From Paenibacillus oralis (GTDB lineage Bacteria; Bacillota; Bacilli; Paenibacillales; Paenibacillaceae), in assembly GCF_003863965.1 (NCBI RefSeq), contig NZ_RRCN01000001.1, positions 2,738,527 through 2,802,526 on the forward strand: a DNA stretch of 64,000 nt, in the 5' to 3' direction. Below, one piece after another: positions 1 through 8,496 of the stretch. The translations under genes were made by a program, and so were the position numbers. The first letter of the stretch is position 1. Each line of letters opens with the position of its first letter. The notes beneath the pieces are model-generated. The model saw nothing but the letters and a program-made list of their open reading frames with translations. It did not search any database and was not told the DNA's origin.

Positions 1-32
1 TCCGAGGTTTTCGGGAGCCGCGCTTTTTTGCG
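1..32 (+). terminator. Rho-independent terminator, left arm cut by window edge
   Basis: The window opens inside a hairpin with the loop-side sequence CCGAGGTTTTCGGGAGCC followed by a T6 run and GCGTGA. It is nearly identical to the hairpins at 2249-2286, 3271-3307 and 16592-16627, so it probably ends a plus-strand gene lying before the window. Confidence 0.75.
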
Positions 33-143
33 TGAAAAGCCAAACTTCTAACATTCTTCTAACCTTTGTTCCTTTAAAGCTAATAATTGTTAAATAAAAA
101 AAGCGTTACCTGGAGTTAGGAATAAGCACCGCAAAAAGTTTCA

Positions 144-1049
144 TTAATTTTTCTCCCCCTCTATAGCCATAACCTCCCTTGCTGCTTCAATGAAAGATAA
201 TATGATGGGTGAAAGCCACTTGTCGTTATGCCATGACATCTGTGTATACACGTGCAAGTCGGGAATTTGCCATGGAAGAGCAACAAGTTCGCCCCGTTCA
301 ACTTCGGCTCCCGCTACGATTTCAGGAAGAAAGGCAATGCCGATTTCCGAAATTGCACATTGTTTAATGGCCTCAGCGCTTTGAAACTCTAAATACGTAA
401 TACTATCAATGCCCTCTTTCTCAAATGACCGGTCAAACATGCTTCGATAGGGACAACCCTTTTCATTCGTCAGGAACACTTCTCCGTGAAAATCTTCCAG
501 CTGTAGCACAGTTCGTTTGGCGAGCGGGTGATCTGGAGCGGCGAACAAGCGGAAATTTTCTTCCACCAACGGCTCCACGGCAAGTCCGCTTGAGCGAATG
601 GGTTCGTCCAACATAAAGACAACATCCGCGGTTCCCTCAAAGAGCGTTTGCTTAAGCTCTTGATTCGGAACGGAGCGGAAGATCAGACGAACTCTCGGAT
701 GCCGCGAACGAAATCGTTGAAAGACAGCTGGAAGCCGATAGGCGCAAATAACCTCGTTGGCACTTATCGTTAGGGTACCGCTTAGATTTTCATTGTCATG
801 AACGACGCTGCGGGCTTCGTCCAATTTGTCTAGAACGCTTTGGATATGAGTTGAAAAGCGTTTACCCGCGGTTGTGAGAACGAGCTGCTTGCCCAAACGG
901 TCAAAGAGACGAACACCAAGCTCATCCTCCAATGCTTTGATTTGCATCGTGACGTTGGAGGGGACGTAGTTCAGCACTTCCGCAGCCCGAGTGAAATTTA
1001 ACGTGGATGCAACCGTGCGGAACGTAATCAGTTGGCGCAATTCCATCAT
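144..1049 (-). CDS. LysR-family transcriptional regulator
   Basis: A full-length LysR protein of about 300 residues. Residues 2-60 form the winged HTH (motifs LITFRTVASTLNFTRAAE and LEDELGVRLFDR), and residues about 90-295 form the periplasmic-binding-like effector domain. Two ATG codons stand in tandem; the second (1046) is better spaced from the GGGGGT upstream. The gene is divergent from the MetX-like hydrolase at 1197, and the 147-bp gap holds an inverted repeat, which is the usual layout for a LysR protein controlling its neighbour. The effector ligand cannot be read from the sequence. Family assignment is firm; control of the hydrolase is inferred from the arrangement. Confidence 0.93.
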   Translation of the reverse strand: MMELRQLITFRTVASTLNFTRAAEVLNYVPSNVTMQIKALEDELGVRLFDRLGKQLVLTTAGKRFSTHIQSVLDKLDEARSVVHDNENLSGTLTISANEVICAYRLPAVFQRFRSRHPRVRLIFRSVPNQELKQTLFEGTADVVFMLDEPIRSSGLAVEPLVEENFRLFAAPDHPLAKRTVLQLEDFHGEVFLTNEKGCPYRSMFDRSFEKEGIDSITYLEFQSAEAIKQCAISEIGIAFLPEIVAGAEVERGELVALPWQIPDLHVYTQMSWHNDKWLSPIILSFIEAAREVMAIEGEKN

Positions 1050-1062
1050 ACGACCCCCTTTA

Positions 1063-1113
1063 CTTTCAATATTATTGAATACTATATTAAATTTTAATCA
1101 CTTTTATTGAAAG
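1063..1113. promoter_or_regulatory. Probable LysR operator in divergent intergenic region
   Basis: TTCAATATTATTGAA at 1065-1079 is a dyad with one central mismatch. The outer sequences CTTTCAAT (1063) and ATTGAAAG (1106) form a second, wider inverted repeat. Both lie between the LysR gene and the divergent hydrolase, where a LysR box would be expected. Confidence 0.5.
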
Positions 1114-1196
1114 TACCACAGACCTATACTAAGCACAAGATGTACAAGAAAGACACTCCAAATGTGTGGTTTCATTTTGAAGGGAGCGATAATACG

Positions 1197-2216
1197 ATGG
1201 ATTATGAGATTTTTGAATTGGGTGACGTAACCTTGCAATCAGGAGTGATGTTGCCGAGCGCTTTTCTAGCTTATAAGACTTATGGAAGATTAAATGAAAA
1301 GAAAGATAATGCCATTGTCTATCCAACTGCATTTGGCGACACGCATGTTCAGAATGAATGGTTGATTGGAAACGGCATGGCACTGGATCCGCGAGAATAT
1401 TTCATTATCGTTCCCAATCTGCTGGGTAACGGATTATCTTCGTCTCCTACTAATACGCCTCCCCCATTCGACCGGGCTAATTTTCCGCAGGTAACCATCT
1501 ATGACAACGTTCAATTCCAATATCGGCTGGTGACCGAAAAATTCGGCATTCAAAAGATCGCTCTCGTCGTTGGATGGTCAATGGGAGGCATTCAAGCATT
1601 CCAATGGGGGGCGAGTTATCCGGACATGGTGGAACGAATCGCGCCTTTCGCTGGAGTTGCCAAGACTTGGCCGCAAACGTTTTTGGTCCTCGATGGAATG
1701 AAAGCCTCGCTCATGGCGGCGGCCCGCTTCGATTCAAGAAAGCTAAACCAATTGACTTCTGCAGACATGCGCGCCGTTGGCCGTGTTTATGCGGGATGGG
1801 GCTTATCGCAGGCGTTTTATAGAGAGGAACTTTATCGTGATCTGGGATATAGCTCATTGGCAGATTTTGTGGCTGGCGTCTGGGAAAATAGCTTTATGAA
1901 GATGGATCCGCACAATGTCCTGGCCATGTTATGGACAGGCCAACATGCAGATATTAGTGCAGACCCCGCCTATAACAGAGATTTCGATAAGGCGCTGGGA
2001 AGCATTAAAGCGCTTGCCTGCATCATGCCAGGAAGCACGGATCTCTTCTGTACGGCGGACGATAACGAATATGAGGCTAAGCTTATACCTAATGCTGTTT
2101 TTAATCCTATCAAGTCGATCTGGGGCCATTTTGCCGGTCGTGGAATCAATAGTGCCGATAATAAATTTATTGTTGACAACCTAAAACGCTTGCTCACGCT
2201 TAGTACAAACGGATAG
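1197..2216 (+). CDS. Alpha/beta hydrolase of the homoserine O-acetyltransferase (MetX)-like family
   Basis: A protein of about 339 residues starting at the ATG at 1197, which has GGGAG about 11 bases upstream. The reading frame is open further upstream but that part has no ribosome site. The nucleophile elbow GWSMGG (Ser near residue 128) follows beta-strand IALVV. Further MetX-fold features are YPTAFGDTH, PNLLGNGLSSSP near the oxyanion region, the acid-bearing stretch STDLFCTADDN and the C-terminal histidine in WGHFAGRG. Many members of this family are hydrolases rather than true acyltransferases, and no methionine genes are nearby, so the substrate is unknown. The gene is divergent from the LysR regulator and is followed by a terminator. 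Confidence 0.85.
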   Translation: MDYEIFELGDVTLQSGVMLPSAFLAYKTYGRLNEKKDNAIVYPTAFGDTHVQNEWLIGNGMALDPREYFIIVPNLLGNGLSSSPTNTPPPFDRANFPQVTIYDNVQFQYRLVTEKFGIQKIALVVGWSMGGIQAFQWGASYPDMVERIAPFAGVAKTWPQTFLVLDGMKASLMAAARFDSRKLNQLTSADMRAVGRVYAGWGLSQAFYREELYRDLGYSSLADFVAGVWENSFMKMDPHNVLAMLWTGQHADISADPAYNRDFDKALGSIKALACIMPGSTDLFCTADDNEYEAKLIPNAVFNPIKSIWGHFAGRGINSADNKFIVDNLKRLLTLSTNG

Positions 2217-2248
2217 ATTATCATTAGCATCTCCATAGTGTAAGTATA

Positions 2249-2286
2249 GCGCGGCTTCCGAGGTTTTCGGGAGCCGTGCTTTTTTG
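2249..2286 (+). terminator. Rho-independent terminator of the repeated hairpin family
   Basis: GCGCGGCTTCCGAGG pairs with the GGGAGCCGTGC side around a TTTTC loop, followed by T6. It sits 30 bases after the hydrolase stop codon and closely matches the hairpins at 3271 and 16592. Confidence 0.88.
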
Positions 2287-2412
2287 CGTGATTTTTGTTA
2301 GAAAAAAAGTCCACATTTTTTTTATGCCGATATCATATTGGAACAAGCCACTCCCATAAAATCTGTTATTAAGTCAATGTATTATAACCGGATACTGAAT
2401 GGAGTGATATTG

Positions 2413-3231
2413 ATGTCAGATCCTTTTGTTATACGTTCATTAGATGAAATACGTTTTTGGTCACGTATTATGAAGGAACATTCTTTCTTCCTTCGCTTGG
2501 GTTTTAGATGCGAGGACACTCAATTAATTGATGAGGCCATTCAATTCCAGGCGATCTTTGAGGATATCGAAAGAAGGGCACATGCATATCCAGAAAATAC
2601 TGATCCCCAAACCATCAGACAGTTCAACTCAGAAGTCCACAATGCAGCCACACACATTTGGGCATTTAAGAGGAAGGTACTTGGACTGATATTGCGGTGC
2701 AAACTTCCCGGAGGCAACAATTTTCCGCTGCTTGTAGATCATGTTAGCCGGGAAGCAAGGTATTTCAGTAACCGATTAGATGAGCTTAATAACGGAAGGC
2801 TTGAACCGTTAGCTGACGCGATTATTGATGAGAATGTATTTTTTCTGAAAATTATGGCCGACCACGCAAAGTTTATAGGTCATTTGCTTGATCCGTCTGA
2901 AAGAAAACTGGTAGAACAAGCAAGAGAGTTTAGCCACGAATTCGACACGCTGATGTATCAGGCTATCGATTTGAGCTCAATGCGCCCTGAGTCGCAAACA
3001 CATCCGCTTTTAAGTCAATTTGTTGATGAAAATCGCGTTTCAGTAAAATCATTGCGTGATTTTAAGAAAACTGCACGTGACTTAATTGAAGAGTGCCGAA
3101 TAAAAAGCATCATTCATCCTTTGTTAGCGGATCATGTTTTCCGCGAAGCGGAAAGATTCTTGTTTATTCTTGACATGTTTGATCGGTCATTGTCCGGTAT
3201 GAAGGTAAACAGGAAAGAAATCTTACATTGA
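2413..3231 (+). CDS. DUF2935 domain protein
   Basis: About 272 residues from the ATG at 2413, preceded by GGAGTGAT. The protein is all-helical, with two internally similar halves: each has a histidine and glutamate-rich segment (EHSFFLRLGF, ADHAKFIGHLLD, LADHVFREAERF). This pattern is typical of the DUF2935 family of Bacilli, whose conserved His/Glu residues have been taken to suggest a ferritin-like or metal-binding four-helix fold; that is inference. There is no signal peptide. It appears to be a single-gene transcription unit between two terminators. Confidence 0.82.
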   Translation: MSDPFVIRSLDEIRFWSRIMKEHSFFLRLGFRCEDTQLIDEAIQFQAIFEDIERRAHAYPENTDPQTIRQFNSEVHNAATHIWAFKRKVLGLILRCKLPGGNNFPLLVDHVSREARYFSNRLDELNNGRLEPLADAIIDENVFFLKIMADHAKFIGHLLDPSERKLVEQAREFSHEFDTLMYQAIDLSSMRPESQTHPLLSQFVDENRVSVKSLRDFKKTARDLIEECRIKSIIHPLLADHVFREAERFLFILDMFDRSLSGMKVNRKEILH

Positions 3232-3270
3232 AATTGACTGAATAGTGATTATAAACGGAATGTCAGGCCG

Positions 3271-3307
3271 GCGCGGCTTCCGAGGTTTTCGGAGGCCGCG
3301 TTTTTTT
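3271..3307 (+). terminator. Rho-independent terminator of the repeated hairpin family
   Basis: GCGCGGCTTCCGAGG and GGAGGCCGCG form the stem, followed by T7. It is located 40 bases after the DUF2935 stop codon and converges on the minus-strand AraC-type gene. Confidence 0.88.
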
Positions 3308-3323
3308 GCGTTAATAGTAACAA

Positions 3324-4892
3324 TCAACGAGTCAACAGCAACAGCATTTCATCCAAATGACGCTCCAATGTCAACGCATCATAAAGGCCCCAACGATGTT
3401 CCACGATGTAAGAGCGCTTATTTCCAACAGCCGGGAGGCTGCTCCAGGCTTCGCTTTGCAGCATTTCCAGGAACTCTTTGCTGTTTCTGTCCTTCTTCTC
3501 GACGGCCATGAATACCCGGTCTCCGGAGTAACGGGAAATGTCCTCAAGTGCGATTTTTTTCCACTTTAGCGACTTGGTCATTAATATCCTGACCCGGCCC
3601 GGAGGGACAAAACCGAGTCCTTCATATAAGGTGTGGCCGAAATTATGGCCGCCGTAGACGTAAAGTTCTTTGCGATGGTATACAAAAGCTGCGGCGCTTT
3701 CCCCTTTTTGCACGTAAGGCTTTAGCTTTTGGCGTATGTTCCGCGCTTTGTTCCGATACGATTCGGTCCAAAGTTTGGCCTTATCGCTCCTGCCGAGCAG
3801 CCGGCCCAGCTTGTACAGCCGCGTGTAAATGTGGTCATGCCAGTCGAGCAAAGCGGTAGGAGCAACCGCGGCCAAACGGTCATATTGCGGTTCGGGCATA
3901 TAACTGGGGCATATGATCAGGTCGGGCTGCAGGGAGAGCAGCTTCTCCATATCGAGCGGCTCGTCCAGCGGCTGAATGCCACGTGTGTCTTCGCCATAAA
4001 GATCGGCCAAAAAACGGTTCGCACCTACGGGCACGACGCCGAGAGGCAGCAGATCGCCGAGCGTATGCAAGGAACAGATGCGGATATCCCGGGACTGCAA
4101 ACGGACAAACTGGGTAGGGGACACGCCAACGGCTTGCTTGAATCGTCTGCTGAAGTAATATTCGTCCCGAAAGCCTGTTTGCTCGGCGATTTCCTTCAGG
4201 CGTTGATCGGAGCCAATCAGCAACTGCTTGGCCCGGTCTATTCGCAGCTCGGTCAAATATTGTACCGGCGTCTTGCCGGTCATTTTTTTGAACATGTCGT
4301 TGTACTTCCAGCGGCTCAAAGCCGTTTGCTCCGCCAGTCTCTCAATCCGGATGTCCTTCGAATATTCGCGGTGCAGGTAATGAATCGTTTCCTCCACTTC
4401 CCGCTCTACACCGAATTTGGAGCTTCTGTCCAGCTGTTCGAGCAGCAGTGTCACCAGCTCCTGAAAACGGGCTTGAAGCCGGAGCCGCGCAAGCCCATGG
4501 GCCGCGCCCCATTGATCCAGCACGGCGTAAAAGCCGGAAACGCATTCCCCACTAACGGAAAAGACCGTCGTAACATGCCCGATAAGCGCCGCAGCCGCCT
4601 CATTGGACATGAACACAAACTCATACGCCTGCAGCTTTCCGGAAACAGGACCGGCAGGCTGCAGGCTGACGATCGAACGGGGAGGGACCAGCGCGCAGCC
4701 GTCAGGACCGAGATGATGTGTTGCTCCGTCAACCTCCAGGTTCGCGGGACACTGCTTGATCCACCATATGGAATAATGTTCGCTTCGATACTTTTGCGTA
4801 TTGCTCCCGCCGGAAATGTCAAATTGGCGGATATTAAGAAGGGATAGGATAGGGATCGATGGGGAGGAGGGATCGGATTGCTCATGCTTCAT
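3324..4892 (-). CDS. AraC-family regulator fused to a siderophore-binding-like domain (Btr-like)
   Basis: 522 residues in three parts. An N-terminal cupin-like segment (to about residue 160) is followed by an AraC double HTH (about 165-265: IRIERLAEQTALSRWKYNDM, GFRDEYYFSRRFKQAVGVSP). The C-terminal domain (about 270-520) resembles FhuD/FeuA periplasmic binding proteins (DLLPLGVVPVGANRF, LQPDLIICPSYMPE). This architecture is that of B. subtilis Btr, a cytosolic activator that binds ferric bacillibactin and turns on siderophore uptake genes. The next gene encodes a homologous extracellular binding lipoprotein, on the same strand. The inferred role is siderophore-dependent activation of iron uptake. 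Confidence 0.9.
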   Translation of the reverse strand: MKHEQSDPSSPSIPILSLLNIRQFDISGGSNTQKYRSEHYSIWWIKQCPANLEVDGATHHLGPDGCALVPPRSIVSLQPAGPVSGKLQAYEFVFMSNEAAAALIGHVTTVFSVSGECVSGFYAVLDQWGAAHGLARLRLQARFQELVTLLLEQLDRSSKFGVEREVEETIHYLHREYSKDIRIERLAEQTALSRWKYNDMFKKMTGKTPVQYLTELRIDRAKQLLIGSDQRLKEIAEQTGFRDEYYFSRRFKQAVGVSPTQFVRLQSRDIRICSLHTLGDLLPLGVVPVGANRFLADLYGEDTRGIQPLDEPLDMEKLLSLQPDLIICPSYMPEPQYDRLAAVAPTALLDWHDHIYTRLYKLGRLLGRSDKAKLWTESYRNKARNIRQKLKPYVQKGESAAAFVYHRKELYVYGGHNFGHTLYEGLGFVPPGRVRILMTKSLKWKKIALEDISRYSGDRVFMAVEKKDRNSKEFLEMLQSEAWSSLPAVGNKRSYIVEHRWGLYDALTLERHLDEMLLLLTR

Positions 4893-4989
4893 CGTCGAAG
4901 AACTCCAATGTTTCCAAATTTATTATCCATGATTTTATCAAATTATCCATCCGCCAGCAACGCGGCCATTTTAGCGGGATACCGTGCAC

Positions 4990-5032
4990 ATAAAATAAGA
5001 AGAGGCCCCGCATGGATGAATGCGGAACCTCT
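4990..5032 (-). terminator. Rho-independent terminator after siderophore-binding lipoprotein gene
   Basis: On the minus strand, AGAGGTTCCGCAT and ATGCGGGGCCTCT form a stem interrupted by a small internal loop, followed by CTTCTTATTTTATG. It lies directly after the stop codon of the lipoprotein gene. Confidence 0.75.
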
Positions 5033-5044
5033 GCCGGCGCTGCT

Positions 5045-6043
5045 TTACGATTGTGGCTTCAATACTTTGGGCATTTCGTCCAAAAGCCACTCTAGTGTAA
5101 CCGAATCATTAAAGGCCCACCGGTTGCTCACGACATAGGCTTGTCCATTTTGCACAGCGGGAAGACTTTTCCAGACGGAGTTTTGGATTAATTCCTCGAC
5201 ACCTTTACGGGAAGCTTCGTTGGCGTCCTGCGTGACTAGAAAAATATGATCGCCGGCCAGCTCCGGCAATTTCTCCAAAGAAATCGTTAACCACATCTTA
5301 TCTTCATTCTCTTTTTCGGCAAACAGACGTTTTAACGCTTCCGGAGGCTTAAAGCCGAGCGCATCGTACATCGTGGGCCCGAGCCGCTGCGGTCCGTATA
5401 TATACAGCTGCTTGTCCTGAAAAACAACAAAGGCCGATGCGGTTTGTCCTTTTTCGACGAGCGGAGCCAGCTCTTTTCTCTTTTGTTCCGACTTGTCTTT
5501 GTAACGCTTGATCCAAGCCGCGGCCTCGTCTTGCTTGCCGATAATGTCGCCCAGCGCCGTGATCCGGCTGAACACATCGCCGCTGTAGGGCATCGTTACG
5601 GTCGGCGCTATTTTCGACAACCCCTCCAGTGGAGCCGCATCCAGGAAATCCGGCACGATAATCAAGTCAGGGGCAAGCGCCAGGACTTTTTCCAAACTGG
5701 GAGCCGAACCTTGACCGCCGATATCCTCTACGCCCTTCAATTGTTCCTCTTCCAGCACCAACCGGGCGTTGGCAAAGTTTGTCCCTACCATGCCGGTGTT
5801 CAGCGACACCATTTCCGGCGCATAGAAGTGGGCCACAATTCGCTTCGGCTCTGACGGAATCTCGACCTTGCGGCCTAAAGCGTCGGTATACGTATGACTC
5901 GCAGGAGGCTGCTCCTTTTTCGTGACGTTGCCCGTTGTGCCTTTCGCTGCCTCTTCCTTGTTCGTACCGCAGGCCGCTAGCCCCAGCGTGAGCGTCACTG
6001 CCAGCAACAGCGCCCCAAATGATCGTTTCTTCGGGATATACAT
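5045..6043 (-). CDS. Iron-siderophore ABC transporter substrate-binding lipoprotein
   Basis: 332 residues. A signal peptide ends in the lipobox LGLAACG with the lipidated Cys at residue 25, followed by a Ser/Thr/Lys linker and the binding domain (YTDALGRKVEIPSEPKRIV, a typical start of FhuD/FeuA-like proteins). It captures a ferric siderophore outside the membrane and delivers it to a permease. No permease or ATPase genes lie beside it, so it must use a transporter encoded elsewhere. The sequence similarity to the binding domain of the neighbouring AraC-type regulator suggests both see the same ligand. A Fur box lies 20 bases upstream of the start. Confidence 0.92.
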   Translation of the reverse strand: MYIPKKRSFGALLLAVTLTLGLAACGTNKEEAAKGTTGNVTKKEQPPASHTYTDALGRKVEIPSEPKRIVAHFYAPEMVSLNTGMVGTNFANARLVLEEEQLKGVEDIGGQGSAPSLEKVLALAPDLIIVPDFLDAAPLEGLSKIAPTVTMPYSGDVFSRITALGDIIGKQDEAAAWIKRYKDKSEQKRKELAPLVEKGQTASAFVVFQDKQLYIYGPQRLGPTMYDALGFKPPEALKRLFAEKENEDKMWLTISLEKLPELAGDHIFLVTQDANEASRKGVEELIQNSVWKSLPAVQNGQAYVVSNRWAFNDSVTLEWLLDEMPKVLKPQS

Positions 6044-6062
6044 GCTAGACGCTCCCTTTCGA

Positions 6063-6077
6063 TGAGAATGATTATCA
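6063..6077 (-). promoter_or_regulatory. Fur box
   Basis: TGAGAATGATTATCA differs at one position from the Bacillus 7-1-7 Fur consensus TGATAATNATTATCA. It lies just upstream of the siderophore-binding lipoprotein gene, indicating iron repression. Confidence 0.88.
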
Positions 6078-6163
6078 ACACAGGGACCATTTTACGTGAG
6101 TTTCGGTTCATCAACAATGTATATTTTTTTAGGTTATTTGGACTTTTTTTGCAACCTGTCTTC

Positions 6164-6943
6164 CTACTTTAAATTGTGCAGAAAGAGGGAAGCGTTCAGG
6201 AAACGTTTGGCCAAGGTTTGGAAATAAGTGGTTTGAACGGATAACATGGCGATTACGATCGTATTGCTGACCGCTTCCTGCTGCTGCGGATTTAGGCCGG
6301 CAAGGCCATGGGCAAATTCATCCGCTTTTTTCTTAACGGTTGTTTCCATGAGATGATCCTGCTTTTTATCTCTGTTCAAGTGGCCGGATTGGAGATCCAG
6401 CACCTGGTCGTTGTTCTGGTCAAGCTCCTCGAAAATCCCGGAATAGCCTGCGTACAGATCGATGGGGCTAATGAGATCTTTAGCTTGATCATCAAAATCA
6501 TGGAAGATGAGCAAAAGCAGTTTTCTGATGGAATCCAGATCCAACGCGGCCCGTAAATCCTCGATGATGAACAGAATCGCCGCCTGTTCGATCGAATATT
6601 TCTTTCCTAACCTCGGAGTACCGATAATCTCCTTCAAATCGCGTTTTACCCAATTTTGAACCGCTGTCAGCGCAAAATGGTTGTATTCAATCTGGGAACC
6701 TAGGGCAACGATATCGTTAAGCGACAATCCTATATCGCTTGGATTCATGTTCATCAGTTTCTCAAAGATAGGGGGCAGGGCCGTGGAAATAAAGGCGCCT
6801 AATGAGTTGCCGCCTGCTATCAATTCCTTATGCGACTTCGCCCACACTTCCTGGAGGATATTTTTGGGTGCCTTTTGGCTTTGACCGCTCAGACTAAGAA
6901 GGAGCTGCGACATTTCACTACGGGTTAGATGGAATGTTTCCAT
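6164..6943 (-). CDS. DUF1836 domain protein, putative regulator
   Basis: About 259 residues, starting at the ATG at 6943. A GGAGGA lies seven bases upstream and itself overlaps an earlier in-frame ATG, so that earlier codon is not the start. The central region (QNWVKRDLKEIIGTPRLG, then YSIEQAAILFIIEDLR) matches the DUF1836 family, which carries a MerR-like helix-turn-helix motif, so a DNA-binding role is plausible. Two AGTTC-N4-GAACT dyads flank the divergent intergenic region shared with the CNNM transporter, hinting at autoregulation. Family assignment is from memory of the motif; function is unproven. Confidence 0.75.
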   Translation of the reverse strand: METFHLTRSEMSQLLLSLSGQSQKAPKNILQEVWAKSHKELIAGGNSLGAFISTALPPIFEKLMNMNPSDIGLSLNDIVALGSQIEYNHFALTAVQNWVKRDLKEIIGTPRLGKKYSIEQAAILFIIEDLRAALDLDSIRKLLLLIFHDFDDQAKDLISPIDLYAGYSGIFEELDQNNDQVLDLQSGHLNRDKKQDHLMETTVKKKADEFAHGLAGLNPQQQEAVSNTIVIAMLSVQTTYFQTLAKRFLNASLFLHNLK

Positions 6944-6960
6944 GTTCAATTCCTCCATAT

Positions 6961-6975
6961 AAGTTCTTACGAACT
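6961..6975. promoter_or_regulatory. Operator-like dyad 1 (AGTTC-N4-GAACT)
   Basis: AAGTTCTTACGAACT lies immediately upstream of the DUF1836 gene's ribosome site. It shares arms and spacing with the dyad at 7123-7142. Confidence 0.5.
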
Positions 6976-7094
6976 CATCTTACGACGGTGGAGAAAAAAA
7001 GTCAAAGAAGAAGTAAAACCAGTATTGTGGGCTAAAAAGGCATCAAGAAGTTAAAATTCGCAGCAATTTGCCCAAAATCAGGCAAAGTAAGGTG

Positions 7095-7142
7095 TTGATA
7101 CAGTTGCATGAACTCTGTTATTATAAGTTCATAAGAACTTAT
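7095..7142 (+). promoter_or_regulatory. Promoter of CNNM gene with overlapping operator-like dyad 2
   Basis: TTGATA (7095-7100) and a 17-base spacer lead to TTATTA (7118). The perfect dyad ATAAGTTC-ATAA-GAACTTAT (7123-7142) overlaps the start of the -10 region. A repressor bound here would block transcription. Confidence 0.55.
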
Positions 7143-7185
7143 TGAAATAAAGTTCCAAAGACGCATTCAAATGAGGAGTGTTTGC

Positions 7186-8496
7186 ATGTATGCTTTAAAT
7201 TTATTTCTGGTTGCCTTGCTGATTGTAGCCACCGCTTTTTTCGTGGCGGCCGAGTTCGCTATCGTGCGGCTGAGATCCAGCCGGGTTGACCAGATGGTGC
7301 TGGAAGGCCGGAAAAATGCATTGGCTGTTGGGCGGGTTACGAGTAACCTGGATGGCTATTTATCCGCCTGCCAGCTCGGAATTACGATCACCGCGTTAGG
7401 ACTTGGATGGCTGGGGGAGCCCACCGTGGAGAAAATCCTGCATCCTGTCTTTGACCGGTACGGATTGCCTGCGGAAGTCAGCAGTATTTTATCTTTTGGC
7501 ATTGCGTTCGTTTCGATCACCTTTCTCCACGTCGTGCTTGGCGAATTGGCCCCTAAAACCGTTGCTATTCAAAAAGCGGAAATGGTCTCTTTGCTAACGG
7601 CTAAGCCCCTGATCTATTTTTATAAAGTGATGTACCCTTTTATCTGGGCTTTGAACGGTTCCGCCAACTGGCTGGTGCGCATCTTCGGAATTAAGCCGGC
7701 CAAAGAACACGAAGAGGCCCATTCCGAGGAAGAGCTGCGTATTATTCTTACGGAAAGCTATAAGAGCGGTATGATCAACCAAGCGGAATACGGGTATGTG
7801 AACAAAATCTTTGCTTTCGACGAACTGCTGGCCCGTGAAATCATGGTCCCGCGCACGGATATGGTGTGCATTGGTGTCCATGCCGGCAAGGAAGCGGCGC
7901 TTCAGGTTATGAAATCCGAGCAATATACCCGATTTCCCGTGATGGAGGGGAACAAGGATCATATCCTTGGCTTTATCAATACCAAACAATTTTTGATGCA
8001 ATTAAGCGATAATCCGAATTTGGAAATACACAAGCTGATACAACCCATCCTGTCTGTCTCGGAAGCTATGCCGGTAAAGGATCTGTTGCTGCGCATGCAG
8101 CAGGAATCGGTGCATATGGCGATTTTGCTTGATGAATATGGAGGCACCTCCGGTTTGATCACGATTGAGGACATTTTGGAAGAGATTGTCGGCGAAATCC
8201 GCGACGAATTCGATACGGAAGAGAAAGCCGAAATTGAAAAGCTGGGAGAAAACCACATTCTCGTGGACGGTAAAGTTTCGCTGGAGTTGGTCTGCTCGAT
8301 GCTGGGCATCGAATTGCTTGACGAAGAACTGGATACGATCGGGGGATGGGTCTATACGCAAAACCCGGCCTTGAAGAAGGGAAGCGAATGGACGTACGGA
8401 CCGCTGAAGTTTACAGTCAGGGAAAAAGGCCGCCATCGGATTCGCAAGTTGGAAATTATTAAGATGGAAGCTGTGGTATCCGAAAATGAAGGTTAA
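7186..8496 (+). CDS. CNNM/CBS-domain membrane transporter (hemolysin C / CorC family)
   Basis: 436 residues from the ATG at 7186, with GAGGAGTG upstream overlapping an earlier in-frame ATG. The N-terminal DUF21/CNNM domain (about 1-190) has three or four membrane segments (LFLVALLIVATAFFVAAEFA, GYLSACQLGITITALGLGWL). A CBS pair follows (about 205-330; REIMVPRTDMV, DEYGGTSGLITIEDILEEIV), then a C-terminal CorC/HlyC domain. Relatives are implicated in Mg2+ or other divalent cation export and resistance rather than hemolysis. The sigma-like gene starts 11 bases before its stop, so the two are co-transcribed. Confidence 0.92.
   Translation: MYALNLFLVALLIVATAFFVAAEFAIVRLRSSRVDQMVLEGRKNALAVGRVTSNLDGYLSACQLGITITALGLGWLGEPTVEKILHPVFDRYGLPAEVSSILSFGIAFVSITFLHVVLGELAPKTVAIQKAEMVSLLTAKPLIYFYKVMYPFIWALNGSANWLVRIFGIKPAKEHEEAHSEEELRIILTESYKSGMINQAEYGYVNKIFAFDELLAREIMVPRTDMVCIGVHAGKEAALQVMKSEQYTRFPVMEGNKDHILGFINTKQFLMQLSDNPNLEIHKLIQPILSVSEAMPVKDLLLRMQQESVHMAILLDEYGGTSGLITIEDILEEIVGEIRDEFDTEEKAEIEKLGENHILVDGKVSLELVCSMLGIELLDEELDTIGGWVYTQNPALKKGSEWTYGPLKFTVREKGRHRIRKLEIIKMEAVVSENEG

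Noticed and set aside
3729..4847. 372-codon plus-strand frame opposite the AraC/Btr-like gene
   Set aside because: Antisense shadow without ribosome site; the minus-strand gene has clear domains.
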